Positions 27,074 through 39,812 of a DNA stretch of 64,000 nt are shown one piece after another (position 1 is the first letter of the stretch; the number at the start of each line of letters is the position of its first letter). Below the pieces are notes generated by a model that did no database searches, was not told where the DNA came from, and was given only the letters and a program-made list of their open reading frames with translations. The position numbers and the translations under genes are program-made. The DNA is from Rhodococcus pyridinivorans (GTDB lineage Bacteria; Actinomycetota; Actinomycetes; Mycobacteriales; Mycobacteriaceae), in the NCBI RefSeq assembly GCF_900105195.1, contig NZ_FNRX01000002.1, positions 2,542,001 to 2,606,000 of the forward strand, written 5' to 3'.

Positions 27074-28828
27074 TCACTCGAAGACATAGGTTCCCGGGGC
27101 ATCGCACCGCGGCGGATGCTGCGCGCTGCCCATCGCCGGGGGAGCGACCAGCTCACCGGCGCGCTTCGTCGACCATGCGGTCCAGTCCTCCCACCACGAC
27201 CCGGCGGTGCGAGTGGCCTTCTCCGACCACGCCTTCGGGTCCTCGGGCAGCGTCGGCAGCTTCTCGCCGTCGGGCGCGCCGACGGCCTCGAACCAGGCCT
27301 TCGGGTTGGGGGGATTGACCGCGCCGGCCACATGGCCGCCGCTGGTCAGGACGTACCGGACCGACCCGCCGAGCAGGCCCGTGGCCTTATACGATGACGT
27401 CCACGGCACGATGTGGTCGTTGATCGCGCCCACCACATAGGTGTCGCACGTGATGTCCGACAGGTCGAGGACCTCGCCGTCGAGCTCGTACACGCCGCGC
27501 GCGAGCTCGTTGCGGCCGTACAGCGACCGCAGGTAGTGCGAGTGCATCTTCGCCGGCATGCGGGTGCTGTCCTCGTTCCACGCGAGGATGTCGAAGGCGG
27601 CGGGCTTCTCGCCCTTCATCCACCGCGACACCCAGTAGTTGAAGATCAGATCGCGCGCGCGGATCATGTCGAAGCTGCCGGCCATCTCGTTGCCGGAGAG
27701 GAAGCCCTGCTTGCTCATCCGGAACTCGACGCGGTCGAGTGTGGCCGCGTCGGTCAGCAGTGCCAGCTCGCCGACCTCGCTGTAGTCCAGGAGTGTGTTG
27801 AGCATCGTGAACGCGCTGATCCGCTTGTCGCCCAGCCTGCCCATGCGGGCCGCGGCCATTGCCGCCATCGCGCCGCCCAGGCAGATCGACAGCACCTCGA
27901 TACGCGAGGATCCGGTGATCTCCTCGACGGCGTCGAGAGCCGCCGCGACACCCTGCCGGTAGTAGTCGTCCATCGTGATCTCGTGCATCGACTCGTCCGG
28001 GTTGCGGTACGAGATCGCGAACACGGTGCGGTTGTGCTGCACGGCCCACTCGATGAGGCTGCGCTGCGGCGCGAGATCGAGGATGTAGTACTTGTTGATC
28101 CACGGTGGCGCCGCCAGGATCGGGATCTCGTGCACCTCACCGGTCTGGGGGGCGTACTGGATGACCTCGATGAGGTCGTTGCGGAAGACGACCTTGCCGG
28201 GGGTCGCGGCCATGTTCTCGCCGAGGGTGAACGCCTCGCGGTCGACCTTGAGCGGCAGGCCCTTCCGGTGCACGACGTCCTCGATGGCGTACTTCGCGCC
28301 GCGGAACAGGCTTGCGCCACCGGTGTCGAGCGCGCGCACGAGCACACCCGGGTTGATGAGGAAGTTCGAGGGGGCGAGTGCGTCGAACATCAAGTTCGCG
28401 AACTGGCGGGCCTTGCCGTCCTGCACGGGATCGCCCGAGCCGGCGTCGGCGAGATCCTCGACGTACTCGCGGGTGGCGAGATAGCTCTGCAGCAGCGAGA
28501 AGTAGGCCGGGTTCTCCTTCCAGGCGGCATCGGAGAACCGGCGGTCCTTCGAATCCAGCGGCATCGGGGGCTGCGGATCGGCGGCGTTCCACACGCGTGT
28601 CGCCGCTGCCGGGATGTTCGCCAGGCGGGTGGCGTACTCCGTGGTCGCGCCGGCCACGGCCCGCGGATTCTTCACTGCACGGCCGGCGACGGATGCGACG
28701 GCCGGTCCCCACCCGATCGGGTCGAGGGAGGAGGTGAGCTTCTTCTGCAGATGGTTGAGCACCGAGCAACTCCAGAACTGGGTGAATGGTCCGGAGCCGA
28801 TGGTGACGTCGCCGAGAAAGGTGCGCAT
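27074..28828 (-). CDS. phaC: class I polyhydroxyalkanoate synthase
   Basis: A 584-residue polymerase that joins 3-hydroxyacyl-CoA into polyester at granule surfaces. The lipase-like box is SICLGG with catalytic Cys316; the triad is completed by Asp in AINDHIVPW and His in TSGGHVAG. The PHA synthase N-terminal domain (FSDAAWKENPAYFSLLQSYL) is present. Class I size, with no PhaE/PhaR partner nearby. GGGGG lies 4 nt before the ATG, and a palindrome at 28837-28853 overlaps the leader. Confidence 0.95.
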   Translation of the reverse strand: MRTFLGDVTIGSGPFTQFWSCSVLNHLQKKLTSSLDPIGWGPAVASVAGRAVKNPRAVAGATTEYATRLANIPAAATRVWNAADPQPPMPLDSKDRRFSDAAWKENPAYFSLLQSYLATREYVEDLADAGSGDPVQDGKARQFANLMFDALAPSNFLINPGVLVRALDTGGASLFRGAKYAIEDVVHRKGLPLKVDREAFTLGENMAATPGKVVFRNDLIEVIQYAPQTGEVHEIPILAAPPWINKYYILDLAPQRSLIEWAVQHNRTVFAISYRNPDESMHEITMDDYYRQGVAAALDAVEEITGSSRIEVLSICLGGAMAAMAAARMGRLGDKRISAFTMLNTLLDYSEVGELALLTDAATLDRVEFRMSKQGFLSGNEMAGSFDMIRARDLIFNYWVSRWMKGEKPAAFDILAWNEDSTRMPAKMHSHYLRSLYGRNELARGVYELDGEVLDLSDITCDTYVVGAINDHIVPWTSSYKATGLLGGSVRYVLTSGGHVAGAVNPPNPKAWFEAVGAPDGEKLPTLPEDPKAWSEKATRTAGSWWEDWTAWSTKRAGELVAPPAMGSAQHPPRCDAPGTYVFE

Positions 28829-28836
28829 CTTACCCC

Positions 28837-28853
28837 CAGGTACGTGCTACCTG
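28837..28853. promoter_or_regulatory. palindrome in the phaC leader
   Basis: CAGGTA (28837-28842), CGTGC, TACCTG (28848-28853): a perfect 6-5-6 palindrome immediately upstream of the phaC ribosome site. The XRE regulator encoded just upstream is an obvious candidate ligand, but that is inference. Confidence 0.4.
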
Positions 28854-28939
28854 CATGTTCGTCGATGAGGCGACGAAATCGGGCTGACCTCGGACGCTGG
28901 GTGGCGCACGAACGCACTCGGTACCGATTGTGAGAATGC

Positions 28940-29323
28940 TCACTTCTCGTCGGGTTCGCGTCCTCCACCACGCCGACGGCGCGCGACGGTGACCTCGCGG
29001 AACGCCTCGTACATCTCCTCGAGCGAACGCCGTTGGGGATTGGTCAGGTCGGGATCCTCGCGGATCGCCCGCAGGACCGCGGACTCCGCTCCGTCGTCGG
29101 CCTGCGCGTGGGTCGCGAGGGTGTCCGCTGACAGGTGCAACTGTTCGGCGATCGCTTGCAGCACACGCTCGCTCGGCGCCCGCAGGTTCCGCTCGATCTG
29201 CGACAGGTACGGATTCGAAATGCCCACCATCGCCGCGAGTTGACGCATGGGCAGTTCTGCGAGCTCACGCTGGCGGCGGATCAATTCGCCCAACGTGCTC
29301 GGGCGCGACTCGTCCTCGTCCAT
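28940..29323 (-). CDS. XRE-family transcriptional regulator
   Basis: A 127-residue protein with an N-terminal HTH_3 domain (about residues 11-66: LGELIRRQRELAELPMRQLAAMVGISNPYLSQIERNLRAPS), a short dimerisation helix and a basic tail. It lies directly upstream of phaC on the same strand, as expected for a local regulator of the PHA cluster. Its target is not shown by the sequence. Confidence 0.85.
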   Translation of the reverse strand: MDEDESRPSTLGELIRRQRELAELPMRQLAAMVGISNPYLSQIERNLRAPSERVLQAIAEQLHLSADTLATHAQADDGAESAVLRAIREDPDLTNPQRRSLEEMYEAFREVTVARRRRGGGREPDEK

Positions 29324-29444
29324 GCCGTCAGCATAAGCACGGTGATCCGTGTCGAGAGCATCCTCACGCGGGCGCGACTTCGAACGTCACCACTCGATGC
29401 GAGATAGTAGAAGGTGACCCCTGTTCGACGAGAGAGGACACCTC

Positions 29445-32502
<3,058 letters not shown>

Positions 32503-32505
32503 CAT

Positions 32506-32661
32506 ATGGATGTCGTCCTCACCTACCTGTGCTTCATCGTGGCCGGATTCGCCGCGGGCGGAACGTGGTCGATGTGGAAGGCGCGCAACACGTTGTTCGC
32601 GGGTGTGCTGCTGGCTCTGACCGTGCTGGCAGTCGCCGCGGGCGTCTTCCGGCTGCTCTGA
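32506..32661 (+). CDS. small membrane protein in the his operon, 51 aa
   Basis: A 51-residue protein that starts 3 bp after the hisB stop. Two hydrophobic helices (VVLTYLCFIVAGFAAGG and LFAGVLLALTVLAVAAGVFRLL) flank a short WKARNT loop. It ends 1 bp before the MFS gene, so the two are probably co-translated. C. glutamicum has, as I recall, a small protein and an MFS transporter in the same position between hisB and hisH. The role is unknown. Confidence 0.7.
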   Translation: MDVVLTYLCFIVAGFAAGGTWSMWKARNTLFAGVLLALTVLAVAAGVFRLL

Positions 32662-32662
32662 C

Positions 32663-33820
32663 GTGGCGGAACAACAAGGACTGTTCACCGTTCGTGGTCT
32701 GATCCCGGCGTGGTCGACGTCCGCGGCGGCCTTCGGCGGCTTCTCGTTGCTGCTGCCGGTCGTGCCATGGGCGATCGCCGAGGCCGGCGGCAGCGACACG
32801 CTCGCCGGGTCGGTGACGGCGGTGTTCATGTTCACCACCGTCCTCACCCAGCTCGCGATGCCGCGACTGCTGCGCGCGTTCGGTCACCGCGCGACGCTCG
32901 CGGCCGGCTGCCTGTTCCTCGGGCCGCCGTCGCTGCTGTTCCTCGTATCGATGGCTCCGGCGGCGGTGCTCGGCATCTCCGCGCTGCGCGGTATCGGTTT
33001 CGGCATGATCACCGTGGCGGCGGCCGCCCTCGTCGGCGAACTCGCGCCGCCGCGATTGCTCGGCCGGGCCACCGGCATGCTCGGCATCGCCATCGCCGCG
33101 TCCCAGACGATCGGCCTGCCCGCCGGCCTGGCGATCGCCGAGCGGTTCTCCACCACGCCGGTGTTCGTGCTCGGCGCGATCATCTCGTCCGCCGGTCTGC
33201 TCGCCGCGATCCGTCTGCCGCGGCTGACCGCGAAACAATCCCGGACGGCGCGACGGGTGCCTCCGGTCGTGCTGTTGTTCCCGCTGGTCGCGGTGGGCGC
33301 GGGTGCGATCGCCTACGGCGGTCTCACCTCGCTGTTGCGCATCGCGGTCGCCGGTCTGCCCGTCGCGGCGGCATTGGCCGTGCTCAGCGCGTCCTCGCTG
33401 ATCGGGCGGTACGCGGCCGGTTCCGTCGCGGACCGGATCGGCGCCGGCAAATTGCTGCCGGTCGGTCTCGGGCTCGCGGGCCTGGCGATGATTCCCTTCG
33501 CGCTCGTCGCCGACGACCGAGGGGGAGCGGTGCTGCTGATCGTCGCCGCGATCGCCTTCGGCTTCGGCTTCGGTGTCGTGCAGAACGAGGCGCTGCTCGT
33601 CGCGTTCCGTCGCGCCGGCGCGGGCAACACCGGGTCGGCGAGCGCCGCCTGGAACATCGGCTTCGACGCCGGCACCGGCGCCGGTTCGTTCGCCCTCGGC
33701 GCGGTGGCCGCCGCGGCCGGATACCCGGCGGCCTTCGCCGCCGCCGCGGTCCTGGTCCCGGCGCTGCCGTTGCTGGCCCGACTGGCCGGGCCGTCGGAAC
33801 GTCCCCGTCCCACCACATAG
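32663..33820 (+). CDS. MFS transporter in the his operon
   Basis: A 385-residue transporter with 12 hydrophobic segments and GTG start. It has short loops and a central [16 protein letters not shown] cytoplasmic linker. It lies between hisB and hisH, and the his order otherwise continues across it. The position suggests export or uptake of histidine or a pathway intermediate, but the substrate cannot be read from the sequence. Confidence 0.8.
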   Translation: MAEQQGLFTVRGLIPAWSTSAAAFGGFSLLLPVVPWAIAEAGGSDTLAGSVTAVFMFTTVLTQLAMPRLLRAFGHRATLAAGCLFLGPPSLLFLVSMAPAAVLGISALRGIGFGMITVAAAALVGELAPPRLLGRATGMLGIAIAASQTIGLPAGLAIAERFSTTPVFVLGAIISSAGLLAAIRLPRLTAKQSRTARRVPPVVLLFPLVAVGAGAIAYGGLTSLLRIAVAGLPVAAALAVLSASSLIGRYAAGSVADRIGAGKLLPVGLGLAGLAMIPFALVADDRGGAVLLIVAAIAFGFGFGVVQNEALLVAFRRAGAGNTGSASAAWNIGFDAGTGAGSFALGAVAAAAGYPAAFAAAAVLVPALPLLARLAGPSERPRPTT

Positions 33821-33830
33821 AATCGACATC
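33818..33830 (+). promoter_or_regulatory. internal leaderless promoter of hisH
   Basis: TAGAAT at 33818-33823 followed by exactly 7 nt and the hisH ATG. This is the spacing expected when transcription starts at the A of ATG. It would allow hisH to be expressed apart from hisD-C-B. Confidence 0.45.
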
Positions 33831-34466
33831 ATGAGCGCAACCACGGTCGCCGTCCTCGACTACGGCTCGGGCAATCTCCACTCCGCCACGCGGGCGGTCG
33901 CCCGTACCGGCGTGCACGTGGAGGTCACCGCCGACCCGAAGATCGCGCTCGCCGCCGACGGACTCGTCGTCCCCGGCGTCGGCGCCTTCGACGCGTGCAT
34001 GAGGGGCCTGCGCAGCGTCGGCGGAGACAAGATCATCGGCACCCGCCTCGCCGGTGGACGCCCGGTGCTCGGCATCTGCGTCGGCATGCAGATCCTGTTC
34101 GAACGCGGCGTCGAGCACGGCATCGAGACCGAGGGCTGCGGGGAGTGGCCGGGCACGGTCGAGCGTCTGGACGCGCCGGTGCTGCCGCATATGGGCTGGA
34201 ACACCGTCGAGGCCTCCGCCGATTCGGTGCTCTTCGCCGGCATGGACGCCGACACCCGGTTCTATTTCGTCCACACCTACGCCGCCCGCACGTGGGAACT
34301 GGATGCTCCCGAGCGCCTCGCCCCGCCGAAGGTGACCTGGGCCGAACACGGCAGCCGGTTCGTCGCCGCCGTGGAGAACGGTCCGCTGTCGGCCACCCAG
34401 TTCCACCCGGAGAAGTCCGGCGACGCCGGCGCGCAGCTGCTGCAGAACTGGGTCGACTCGTTGTGA
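33831..34466 (+). CDS. hisH: imidazole glycerol phosphate synthase glutaminase subunit
   Basis: A 211-residue class I glutamine amidotransferase that feeds ammonia to His[15 protein letters not shown] starts the protein, [11 protein letters not shown] carries the nucleophilic Cys, and [10 protein letters not shown] supplies His and Glu. The stop overlaps the next small gene (GTGA). Confidence 0.95.
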   Translation: MSATTVAVLDYGSGNLHSATRAVARTGVHVEVTADPKIALAADGLVVPGVGAFDACMRGLRSVGGDKIIGTRLAGGRPVLGICVGMQILFERGVEHGIETEGCGEWPGTVERLDAPVLPHMGWNTVEASADSVLFAGMDADTRFYFVHTYAARTWELDAPERLAPPKVTWAEHGSRFVAAVENGPLSATQFHPEKSGDAGAQLLQNWVDSL

Positions 34467-34717
34467 CCGACCCGCGGCGCGGCCGGTCGAGCGGAGACTT
34501 CTCCTTCGGCCGTCACGCCCTGATGTCCGTCGGCACGGCGACCGTCGTGCTGCTCGTCACCGCGATCGTCGTCGTGGCGGTCCGTCCCACGCCGGTCGTC
34601 GGGCTGGTCGTCGCACTCGTCGGCATCGTGGCGGCCGTCGTGGCGATGGGTGTCGTGTCGACGCGGTCGGCCCGCCGCGCCTTCGGTCCCGCCGAGGACG
34701 ACCGCCCCGGAAGCTGA
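34463..34717 (+). CDS. small two-helix membrane protein
   Basis: An 84-residue protein whose GTG overlaps the hisH stop. It has two hydrophobic segments ([15 protein letters not shown] and [21 protein letters not shown]) and basic ends. Similar small membrane proteins follow hisH in other actinobacteria. Function is unknown. Confidence 0.65.
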   Translation: MTDPRRGRSSGDFSFGRHALMSVGTATVVLLVTAIVVVAVRPTPVVGLVVALVGIVAAVVAMGVVSTRSARRAFGPAEDDRPGS

Positions 34718-34830
34718 CGCGCCGAACCGGATTTCGCCCGGCGTGTTGCGGTAGCGAACCCCGGTCGGGCGCGCGAGGAGCTTCGTAACGCAGCTGTGCG
34801 GAACTCGAAATCGATCTGCCGCGCCCAGAT

Positions 34831-35817
34831 TCACCTCGCGCCGTCCTCGGAGGGGACGACGGCGTCCTGCGCCGCCGCGCGCAGACGATCGGCGAACACC
34901 GCGCAGGCCCGGACGATCTCCGGGTCCGCGCGCATCCGGACGTCGGCGTCGAGGGTGGCGAGCGCGAGGACGAGCCACTGCCACGACTCGACCGCGAGGT
35001 GCACCTCGGTCCGGTCGTCCCCCGTCGGCCGGATCTCGGCGTCTTGGTACTTCAGCGCGTCGGCGACGTGCGTGGCCGAGGCCGCCACGTCCAGGTGCAC
35101 CGGTGTCCGCCCCTGCCGGAGTCCTTGCCGCAGGTATTCCGTGGCGGACCCGGCGGGAAGTCGGCGGGGTGCGAACCGTCGGCCGGTGCGGAGCAGGTCG
35201 CGCACACGATCGAGGCGGAAGACCCGCCAGTCCTCGCGATCGACGTCCCATCCGAGGAGGTACCACCGCAGCAGGTGGTGGACCTGCCGGTACGGCTCGA
35301 CCCTGCGCGAGGTCGGCGAGCCCTGCGCGTCGACGTAGTCGAAGGTGAGCGTGTCACACCGTGCGATCGCCTCCGCCACGGAGCCGAGCAGCTCCGCCGA
35401 CACGCTGGGCGCCTGCAGCGCACTCGTCTCCACCGCGCTGCGGACGGCCGCGACCCGCGGGCGCAGCCGCGCGGGCAGGAACTGGTCGAGCTTGCCGTAG
35501 GCGCGGGTGGCAGCGTCGTCGAGTCCGCCTTCGGCCGGCCCGGTCGCGGCGAGAGCGCCGAGCCCCAGAAGCACCGCGACGGCCTCGTCGTCGTCGAGCA
35601 CCAGCGGCGGCATCGAACGTCCCGACGCGAGACGGTAGAAACCGCCGGGCCCGGAGCGGGTTTCGACGGGATATCCGTAGCCGCGCAGCCGGTCGACGTC
35701 GCGGCGGAGCGTCCGGCGGCTCACCTGCAGCCGCCGGGCCAGCTCGTCCCCGCCGATCGCGCGTCCGGTCTGCAGGATCGACAACAACGCGAGCATCCGC
35801 TCGGTGACGTCCGCCAT
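34831..35817 (-). CDS. WYL-domain helix-turn-helix regulator
   Basis: A 328-residue YafY-type regulator. The N-terminal HTH_11/DeoR-like domain spans residues 1-60 (MADVTERMLALLSILQTGRAIGGDELARRL), the WYL domain lies about 140-220 (RVEPYRQVHHLLRWYLLGWD), and a WCX C-terminal part follows. ATG 35817 has GGGAGG 8 nt upstream. It is divergent from a UvrA-like gene across a long perfect palindrome, which is probably its operator. WYL regulators often sense nucleic acid or DNA damage. Confidence 0.85.
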   Translation of the reverse strand: MADVTERMLALLSILQTGRAIGGDELARRLQVSRRTLRRDVDRLRGYGYPVETRSGPGGFYRLASGRSMPPLVLDDDEAVAVLLGLGALAATGPAEGGLDDAATRAYGKLDQFLPARLRPRVAAVRSAVETSALQAPSVSAELLGSVAEAIARCDTLTFDYVDAQGSPTSRRVEPYRQVHHLLRWYLLGWDVDREDWRVFRLDRVRDLLRTGRRFAPRRLPAGSATEYLRQGLRQGRTPVHLDVAASATHVADALKYQDAEIRPTGDDRTEVHLAVESWQWLVLALATLDADVRMRADPEIVRACAVFADRLRAAAQDAVVPSEDGAR

Positions 35818-35831
35818 GCCGTCATCCTCCC

Positions 35832-35864
35832 ACCGGTTGCGGTCAGGATCCGGCCGCAACCGGT
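35832..35864. promoter_or_regulatory. 33-bp palindromic operator
   Basis: ACCGGTTGCGG (35832-35842), an 11-bp spacer, and CCGCAACCGGT (35854-35864): arms of 11 bp are perfectly complementary. It lies between the WYL regulator and the UvrA-like gene, just upstream of the latter's predicted -10 (TAGCGT, 35867-35872). Confidence 0.7.
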
Positions 35865-35879
35865 CGTAGCGTCGAATCC

Positions 35880-38159
35880 ATGACCACCACCGTCACGACC
35901 ACCGAGGCGGCAGTGCGAGGCCGCGCCATCACGATCCGTCGCGTCCGCACCCACAACCTGGCCGACGTCGATCTGACCGTTCCGCGCAACCGGCTCGTGG
36001 TGATCGTCGGGGTGTCCGGCTCCGGGAAGTCGTCGCTCGTCTTCGACACGATCGCCGCGGAGGCCGGCTACCAGCTCAACGAGACGTACCCGCCGTTCAC
36101 GCGCAATCGGTTGCCGAAGTGGACACGACCCGACGTCGACCACATCGACGGTCTGACGCCGGTGATCGTCGTCGACCAGCGCCGCCTCGGCGGCAACGCC
36201 CGCTCGACGGTCGGCACCATCACCGACACCTGGACCTATCTGCGGCTGCTGTATTCCCGTGTGGGCACACCCGTCCTCGGGGAGTCGAACCGCTTCTCGT
36301 TCAACGACCCCACCGGGATGTGCCCGACCTGCTCCGGGCTCGGCGAGATCGTCGTCAGTGCCGTCGAGCGGTTCCTCGATCTCGACAGGTCCCTCGCCGA
36401 GGGCGCGATCCTGGTGCCCGGCTTCGGCAACGGTGGGTACTGGTACTCCCAGTACGCCGACATCGGTTCCTTCGACGCGGACACACCCCTGCGCGAGTGG
36501 AAGCCCGCCGAGCGGGAGGCACTGCTCTACGGCGGCGAGGCCGCAGCGGCGCTGGGCCACAAACCGCCGGACGGATACGAGGGCGTCGTCGAGAGGTTCG
36601 AGCGCATCCACCTGCACACCTCCGACAACCTCTCCGAACGCAAACAGGACGTCATCCGACGTTTCACCCGCGCCGAGACGTGCCCGGACTGCGCCGGAGA
36701 ACGGCTGAACGCGGCCGCGCGGGCGGTCACCCTTCGCGGCCGCACGATCGGGGAGCTGTCCCGCCTCGAGATCATCGAGCTGCTCGAATTCGTGCGCACG
36801 ATCGACGACTCGCGCGCCGCACCTGTGGTGTCCGCACTGGTGGGCCGTCTCGAGGCGATGGTGACGATCGGCCTCGGCTATCTCGCGCTCGCCCGGGCGA
36901 CCACCACGCTCTCGGGCGGCGAATCGCAACGGATCAAGTTGGTCCGGCACCTCGGGTCGAGCCTGACGGAGATGACCTATGTCGTCGACGAACCGACGGT
37001 CGGTCTGCATCCCGCCGACATGGAGACGATGATCGACCTCCTCGAACGGCTCCGCGACAGCGGCAACACCGTCCTCGTCGTCGAACACGACCCGAGCGTG
37101 ATGGCCCGGGCCGACCAGGTGATCGAGATCGGTCCCGGTGCGGGCTCGTCCGGTGGTCGCCTCGTCTTCCAGGGCACTTTCGACCGGCTCCGAACGGCCG
37201 ACACTCCCACCGGCCGATCGCTGCGGCGCGACATCGGCCGCGGTCACCCCGCCCGCGAGGCGACCGGTCGTCTCACGATCGCCGATGCGTGTCGCAACAA
37301 CCTCCGCGACCTGACGGTGCGGATCCCCACCGGCGTGCTCACCGTATTCACCGGGGTCGCTGGTTCGGGAAAGTCCAGTCTCGCAGCCGAACTCGTCGAT
37401 CAGTACGACGCCACGGTGATCGACCAGCGGCCGGTGAGCACCAATCGCCGCTCCACCCCGATCACCTACGCCGGCATCGCACCCACCCTGCGGCGGATGT
37501 TCGCCGAACACAACGGTGTGCCGGCGAGCCTGTTCAGCGCGAACTCGGCGGGTGCGTGCCCGACCTGCACGGGGGCCGGTGTCGTGTACATCGACCTCGC
37601 CTTCATGGACGGACGCGAGGTCGTCTGCGACACCTGCCACGGCCGCCGGTTCACCGCCGAGGTGCTCGGGCACACCGTGAACGGCCTGTCGATCGCCGAT
37701 GTCGACGACCTCACCGTCGGTCGCGCCATCGAGGAACTGCCGCACGCGGAGATCGCGCACCGACTGAGTGCGCTCGCCGGGGTGGGCCTCGACTACCTCC
37801 GCCTCGGACAGTCGCTCGACACGCTCTCCGGTGGCGAGTGTCAACGGGTGAAGATCGCCAAGGAACTCGGACGAGCGAAGACGCCGACCCTCTACGTCCT
37901 CGACGAGCCGACCACCGGCCTGCACGCCGAGGACGTCGGCACCCTCCTGTGCGTCTTCGACGACCTCGTCGACCGAGGGCACACCGTCGTCGTCATCGAA
38001 CACCACCTCGACGTGATCCGGCACGCCGACCACATCGTCGACCTCGGGCCGGGACCTGGACGGCACGGCGGAACCGTGCTGTACGAGGGGTCCGTCGACG
38101 AGTACACCGGCCGTCCGACCCCGACCTGCCGGGCCCTCGACGCAGCACGGTCGGCATGA
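35880..38159 (+). CDS. UvrA-like ABC ATPase (DrrC/UvrA-paralog type)
   Basis: A 759-residue protein with two UvrA-type ABC modules: Walker A GVSGSGKSS and GVAGSGKSS, signatures TLSGGESQRIKL and TLSGGECQRVKI. It has zinc-type CxxC pairs (CPTCSGLG, CPDCAGERLN, CPTCTGAG, CDTCHGRRF). It is about 200 residues shorter than housekeeping UvrA, consistent with loss of the UvrB-binding region. That matches the UvrA paralog class that includes the daunorubicin-resistance protein DrrC. TAGCGT lies 7 nt before the ATG, so the mRNA is probably leaderless. It is inserted between hisH and hisA. Confidence 0.85.
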   Translation: MTTTVTTTEAAVRGRAITIRRVRTHNLADVDLTVPRNRLVVIVGVSGSGKSSLVFDTIAAEAGYQLNETYPPFTRNRLPKWTRPDVDHIDGLTPVIVVDQRRLGGNARSTVGTITDTWTYLRLLYSRVGTPVLGESNRFSFNDPTGMCPTCSGLGEIVVSAVERFLDLDRSLAEGAILVPGFGNGGYWYSQYADIGSFDADTPLREWKPAEREALLYGGEAAAALGHKPPDGYEGVVERFERIHLHTSDNLSERKQDVIRRFTRAETCPDCAGERLNAAARAVTLRGRTIGELSRLEIIELLEFVRTIDDSRAAPVVSALVGRLEAMVTIGLGYLALARATTTLSGGESQRIKLVRHLGSSLTEMTYVVDEPTVGLHPADMETMIDLLERLRDSGNTVLVVEHDPSVMARADQVIEIGPGAGSSGGRLVFQGTFDRLRTADTPTGRSLRRDIGRGHPAREATGRLTIADACRNNLRDLTVRIPTGVLTVFTGVAGSGKSSLAAELVDQYDATVIDQRPVSTNRRSTPITYAGIAPTLRRMFAEHNGVPASLFSANSAGACPTCTGAGVVYIDLAFMDGREVVCDTCHGRRFTAEVLGHTVNGLSIADVDDLTVGRAIEELPHAEIAHRLSALAGVGLDYLRLGQSLDTLSGGECQRVKIAKELGRAKTPTLYVLDEPTTGLHAEDVGTLLCVFDDLVDRGHTVVVIEHHLDVIRHADHIVDLGPGPGRHGGTVLYEGSVDEYTGRPTPTCRALDAARSA

Positions 38160-38218
38160 CGCGCGGCGCTTTCCCGGCGCCCCGGCCACGCGTTTGGCGA
38201 TGTCACAGGTACAGGCAC

Positions 38219-38231
38219 TAATGTGTACGCA
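38219..38231 (+). promoter_or_regulatory. leaderless promoter of hisA
   Basis: TAATGT (38219-38224) and exactly 7 nt before the GTG at 38232. It would restart transcription of hisA-impA-hisF-hisI after the WYL/UvrA-like insertion. Confidence 0.45.
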
Positions 38232-38966
38232 GTGAGCCTGGTCCTTTTGCCCGCAGTCGACGTCGTCAACGGTGAAGCAGTTCGCCTCGTTCAGGGAGAG
38301 GCGGGCAGCGAGACCGGCTACGGTTCGCCCCGCGACGCCGCCCTCGAATGGCAGAACGCCGGCGCCGAATGGGTGCACATGGTCGACCTCGACGCGGCGT
38401 TCGGTCGCGGCGACAACCGCGCCCTCCTCGCCGAGGTCATCGGCGAACTCGACGTGAAGGTCGAGCTGTCGGGCGGCATCCGCGACGACGAGACCCTCGC
38501 CGCCGCCCTCGCGACCGGCTGCGCCCGCGTCAACCTCGGCACCGCCGCGATCGAGAATCCCGAGTGGTGCTCGCGCGTCATCGGCGAGTTCGGCGACCGC
38601 ATCGCCGTGGGCCTCGACGTCAAGCTCCTCGACGGCCAGTGGCGACTGCGCGGCCGCGGCTGGGTCTCCGACGGCGGCGACCTGTGGGAGGTGCTCGAGC
38701 GCCTCGAACGCGACGGCTGCTCGCGCTACGTCGTCACCGACGTCACCAAGGACGGCACCCTCTCCGGCCCCAACCTCGACCTGCTCCGCGAGGTGTGCGC
38801 GGCCACCGACTCTCCGGTCGTCGCCTCCGGCGGCGTCTCGACCGTCGACGACCTGCGTGCCATCGCGACGCTCACCGAGGAGGGCGTCGAAGGCGCCATC
38901 ATCGGAAAGGCGCTCTACGCAGGCCGATTCACGTTGACCGAGGCGCTCGACGCCGTCTCGCGCTGA
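38232..38966 (+). CDS. hisA: phosphoribosyl isomerase A (HisA/PriA)
   Basis: A 244-residue TIM barrel that isomerises ProFAR to [23 protein letters not shown] carries the first catalytic Asp, with SGGIRDDE and [17 protein letters not shown] following. There is no trpF in this window, so it is probably the dual-substrate actinobacterial PriA, which also isomerises phosphoribosylanthranilate. GTG 38232 is preferred over GTG 38223 because of the -10 spacing. Confidence 0.93.
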   Translation: MSLVLLPAVDVVNGEAVRLVQGEAGSETGYGSPRDAALEWQNAGAEWVHMVDLDAAFGRGDNRALLAEVIGELDVKVELSGGIRDDETLAAALATGCARVNLGTAAIENPEWCSRVIGEFGDRIAVGLDVKLLDGQWRLRGRGWVSDGGDLWEVLERLERDGCSRYVVTDVTKDGTLSGPNLDLLREVCAATDSPVVASGGVSTVDDLRAIATLTEEGVEGAIIGKALYAGRFTLTEALDAVSR

Positions 38967-38969
38967 CCC

Positions 38970-39812
38970 ATGGCCGATCCCGCAGACCTGAACCGGCTGC
39001 TCGCCGTCGCGAGCGGTGTACTCGACGAGGTCGCGGAACGGTTCGTCGCCGGGCACGGTGCGCCGCGCTCCGTCGACAAGGGACCGAACGACTTCGCGAC
39101 CGATCTCGATCTCGAACTCGAGCGGCGGATCTCCGGTGCCCTCGCAGAGCGCACCGGTATCCCCGTGCACGGTGAGGAGTTCGGCGGCCCGTCCGCGGGG
39201 GAGGGCACCGTCTGGTTGCTCGACCCGATCGACGGCACCATCAACTACTCCGCCGGGCTGCCGATGGCCGGGATCCTCCTCGCTCTCGTCGAGGACGGCG
39301 AACCGATCCTCGGCCTCACGTGGCTGCCGCTGACGAATCAGCGCTTCGCGGGAATCGCCGACGGGCCGCTGCTCGTGAACGGCGAGCCCACCGCACCGCT
39401 GCAGCCGGCGCGGCTCGAGGACGTGATGATCGCGGTCGGCAGTTTCGACATCGACAGTCGCGGTCGGGTACCCGGCACCCGGCGTCTCGCCGTCATCACC
39501 GAGCTGAGCCGGCGCGTCGCCCGGCTGCGGATGCACGGCTCCACCGGCGCCGACCTCGCGTTCACCGCGGGAGGCGCGATCGGCGGTGCCGTCGTGTTCG
39601 GCCACCACCCCTGGGACAACGCCGCTGGTGTCGCACTCGTGCGGGCCGCCGGTGGCATCGCCACCGACTTTGCGGGCCGGCCCTGGCGGATCGGGTCCGG
39701 ATCGGTGGTCGCTGCAGCGCCCGGAGTACACGGCGAGATACTGAAGATTGTGCAGTCGGCGACGGAACGGTCCGTGGCCGAGCAGTTGGGTTCCGAAGGA
39801 GATCGAACATGA
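38970..39812 (+). CDS. inositol-monophosphatase family phosphatase (ImpA-like)
   Basis: A 280-residue Mg-dependent phosphatase. Metal motifs: [25 protein letters not shown] and [15 protein letters not shown]. In M. tuberculosis impA lies between hisA and hisF, as here. IMPase-family proteins can act on inositol phosphate or histidinol phosphate; position in the operon together with the monofunctional HisB makes the latter possible, but a separate HisN is usual in related genomes. It overlaps hisF by 4 bp. Confidence 0.88.
   Translation: MADPADLNRLLAVASGVLDEVAERFVAGHGAPRSVDKGPNDFATDLDLELERRISGALAERTGIPVHGEEFGGPSAGEGTVWLLDPIDGTINYSAGLPMAGILLALVEDGEPILGLTWLPLTNQRFAGIADGPLLVNGEPTAPLQPARLEDVMIAVGSFDIDSRGRVPGTRRLAVITELSRRVARLRMHGSTGADLAFTAGGAIGGAVVFGHHPWDNAAGVALVRAAGGIATDFAGRPWRIGSGSVVAAAPGVHGEILKIVQSATERSVAEQLGSEGDRT

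Noticed and set aside
29324..29444. Possible histidine leader peptide or T-box before hisD
   Set aside because: No His-rich short frame and no T-box features are visible.
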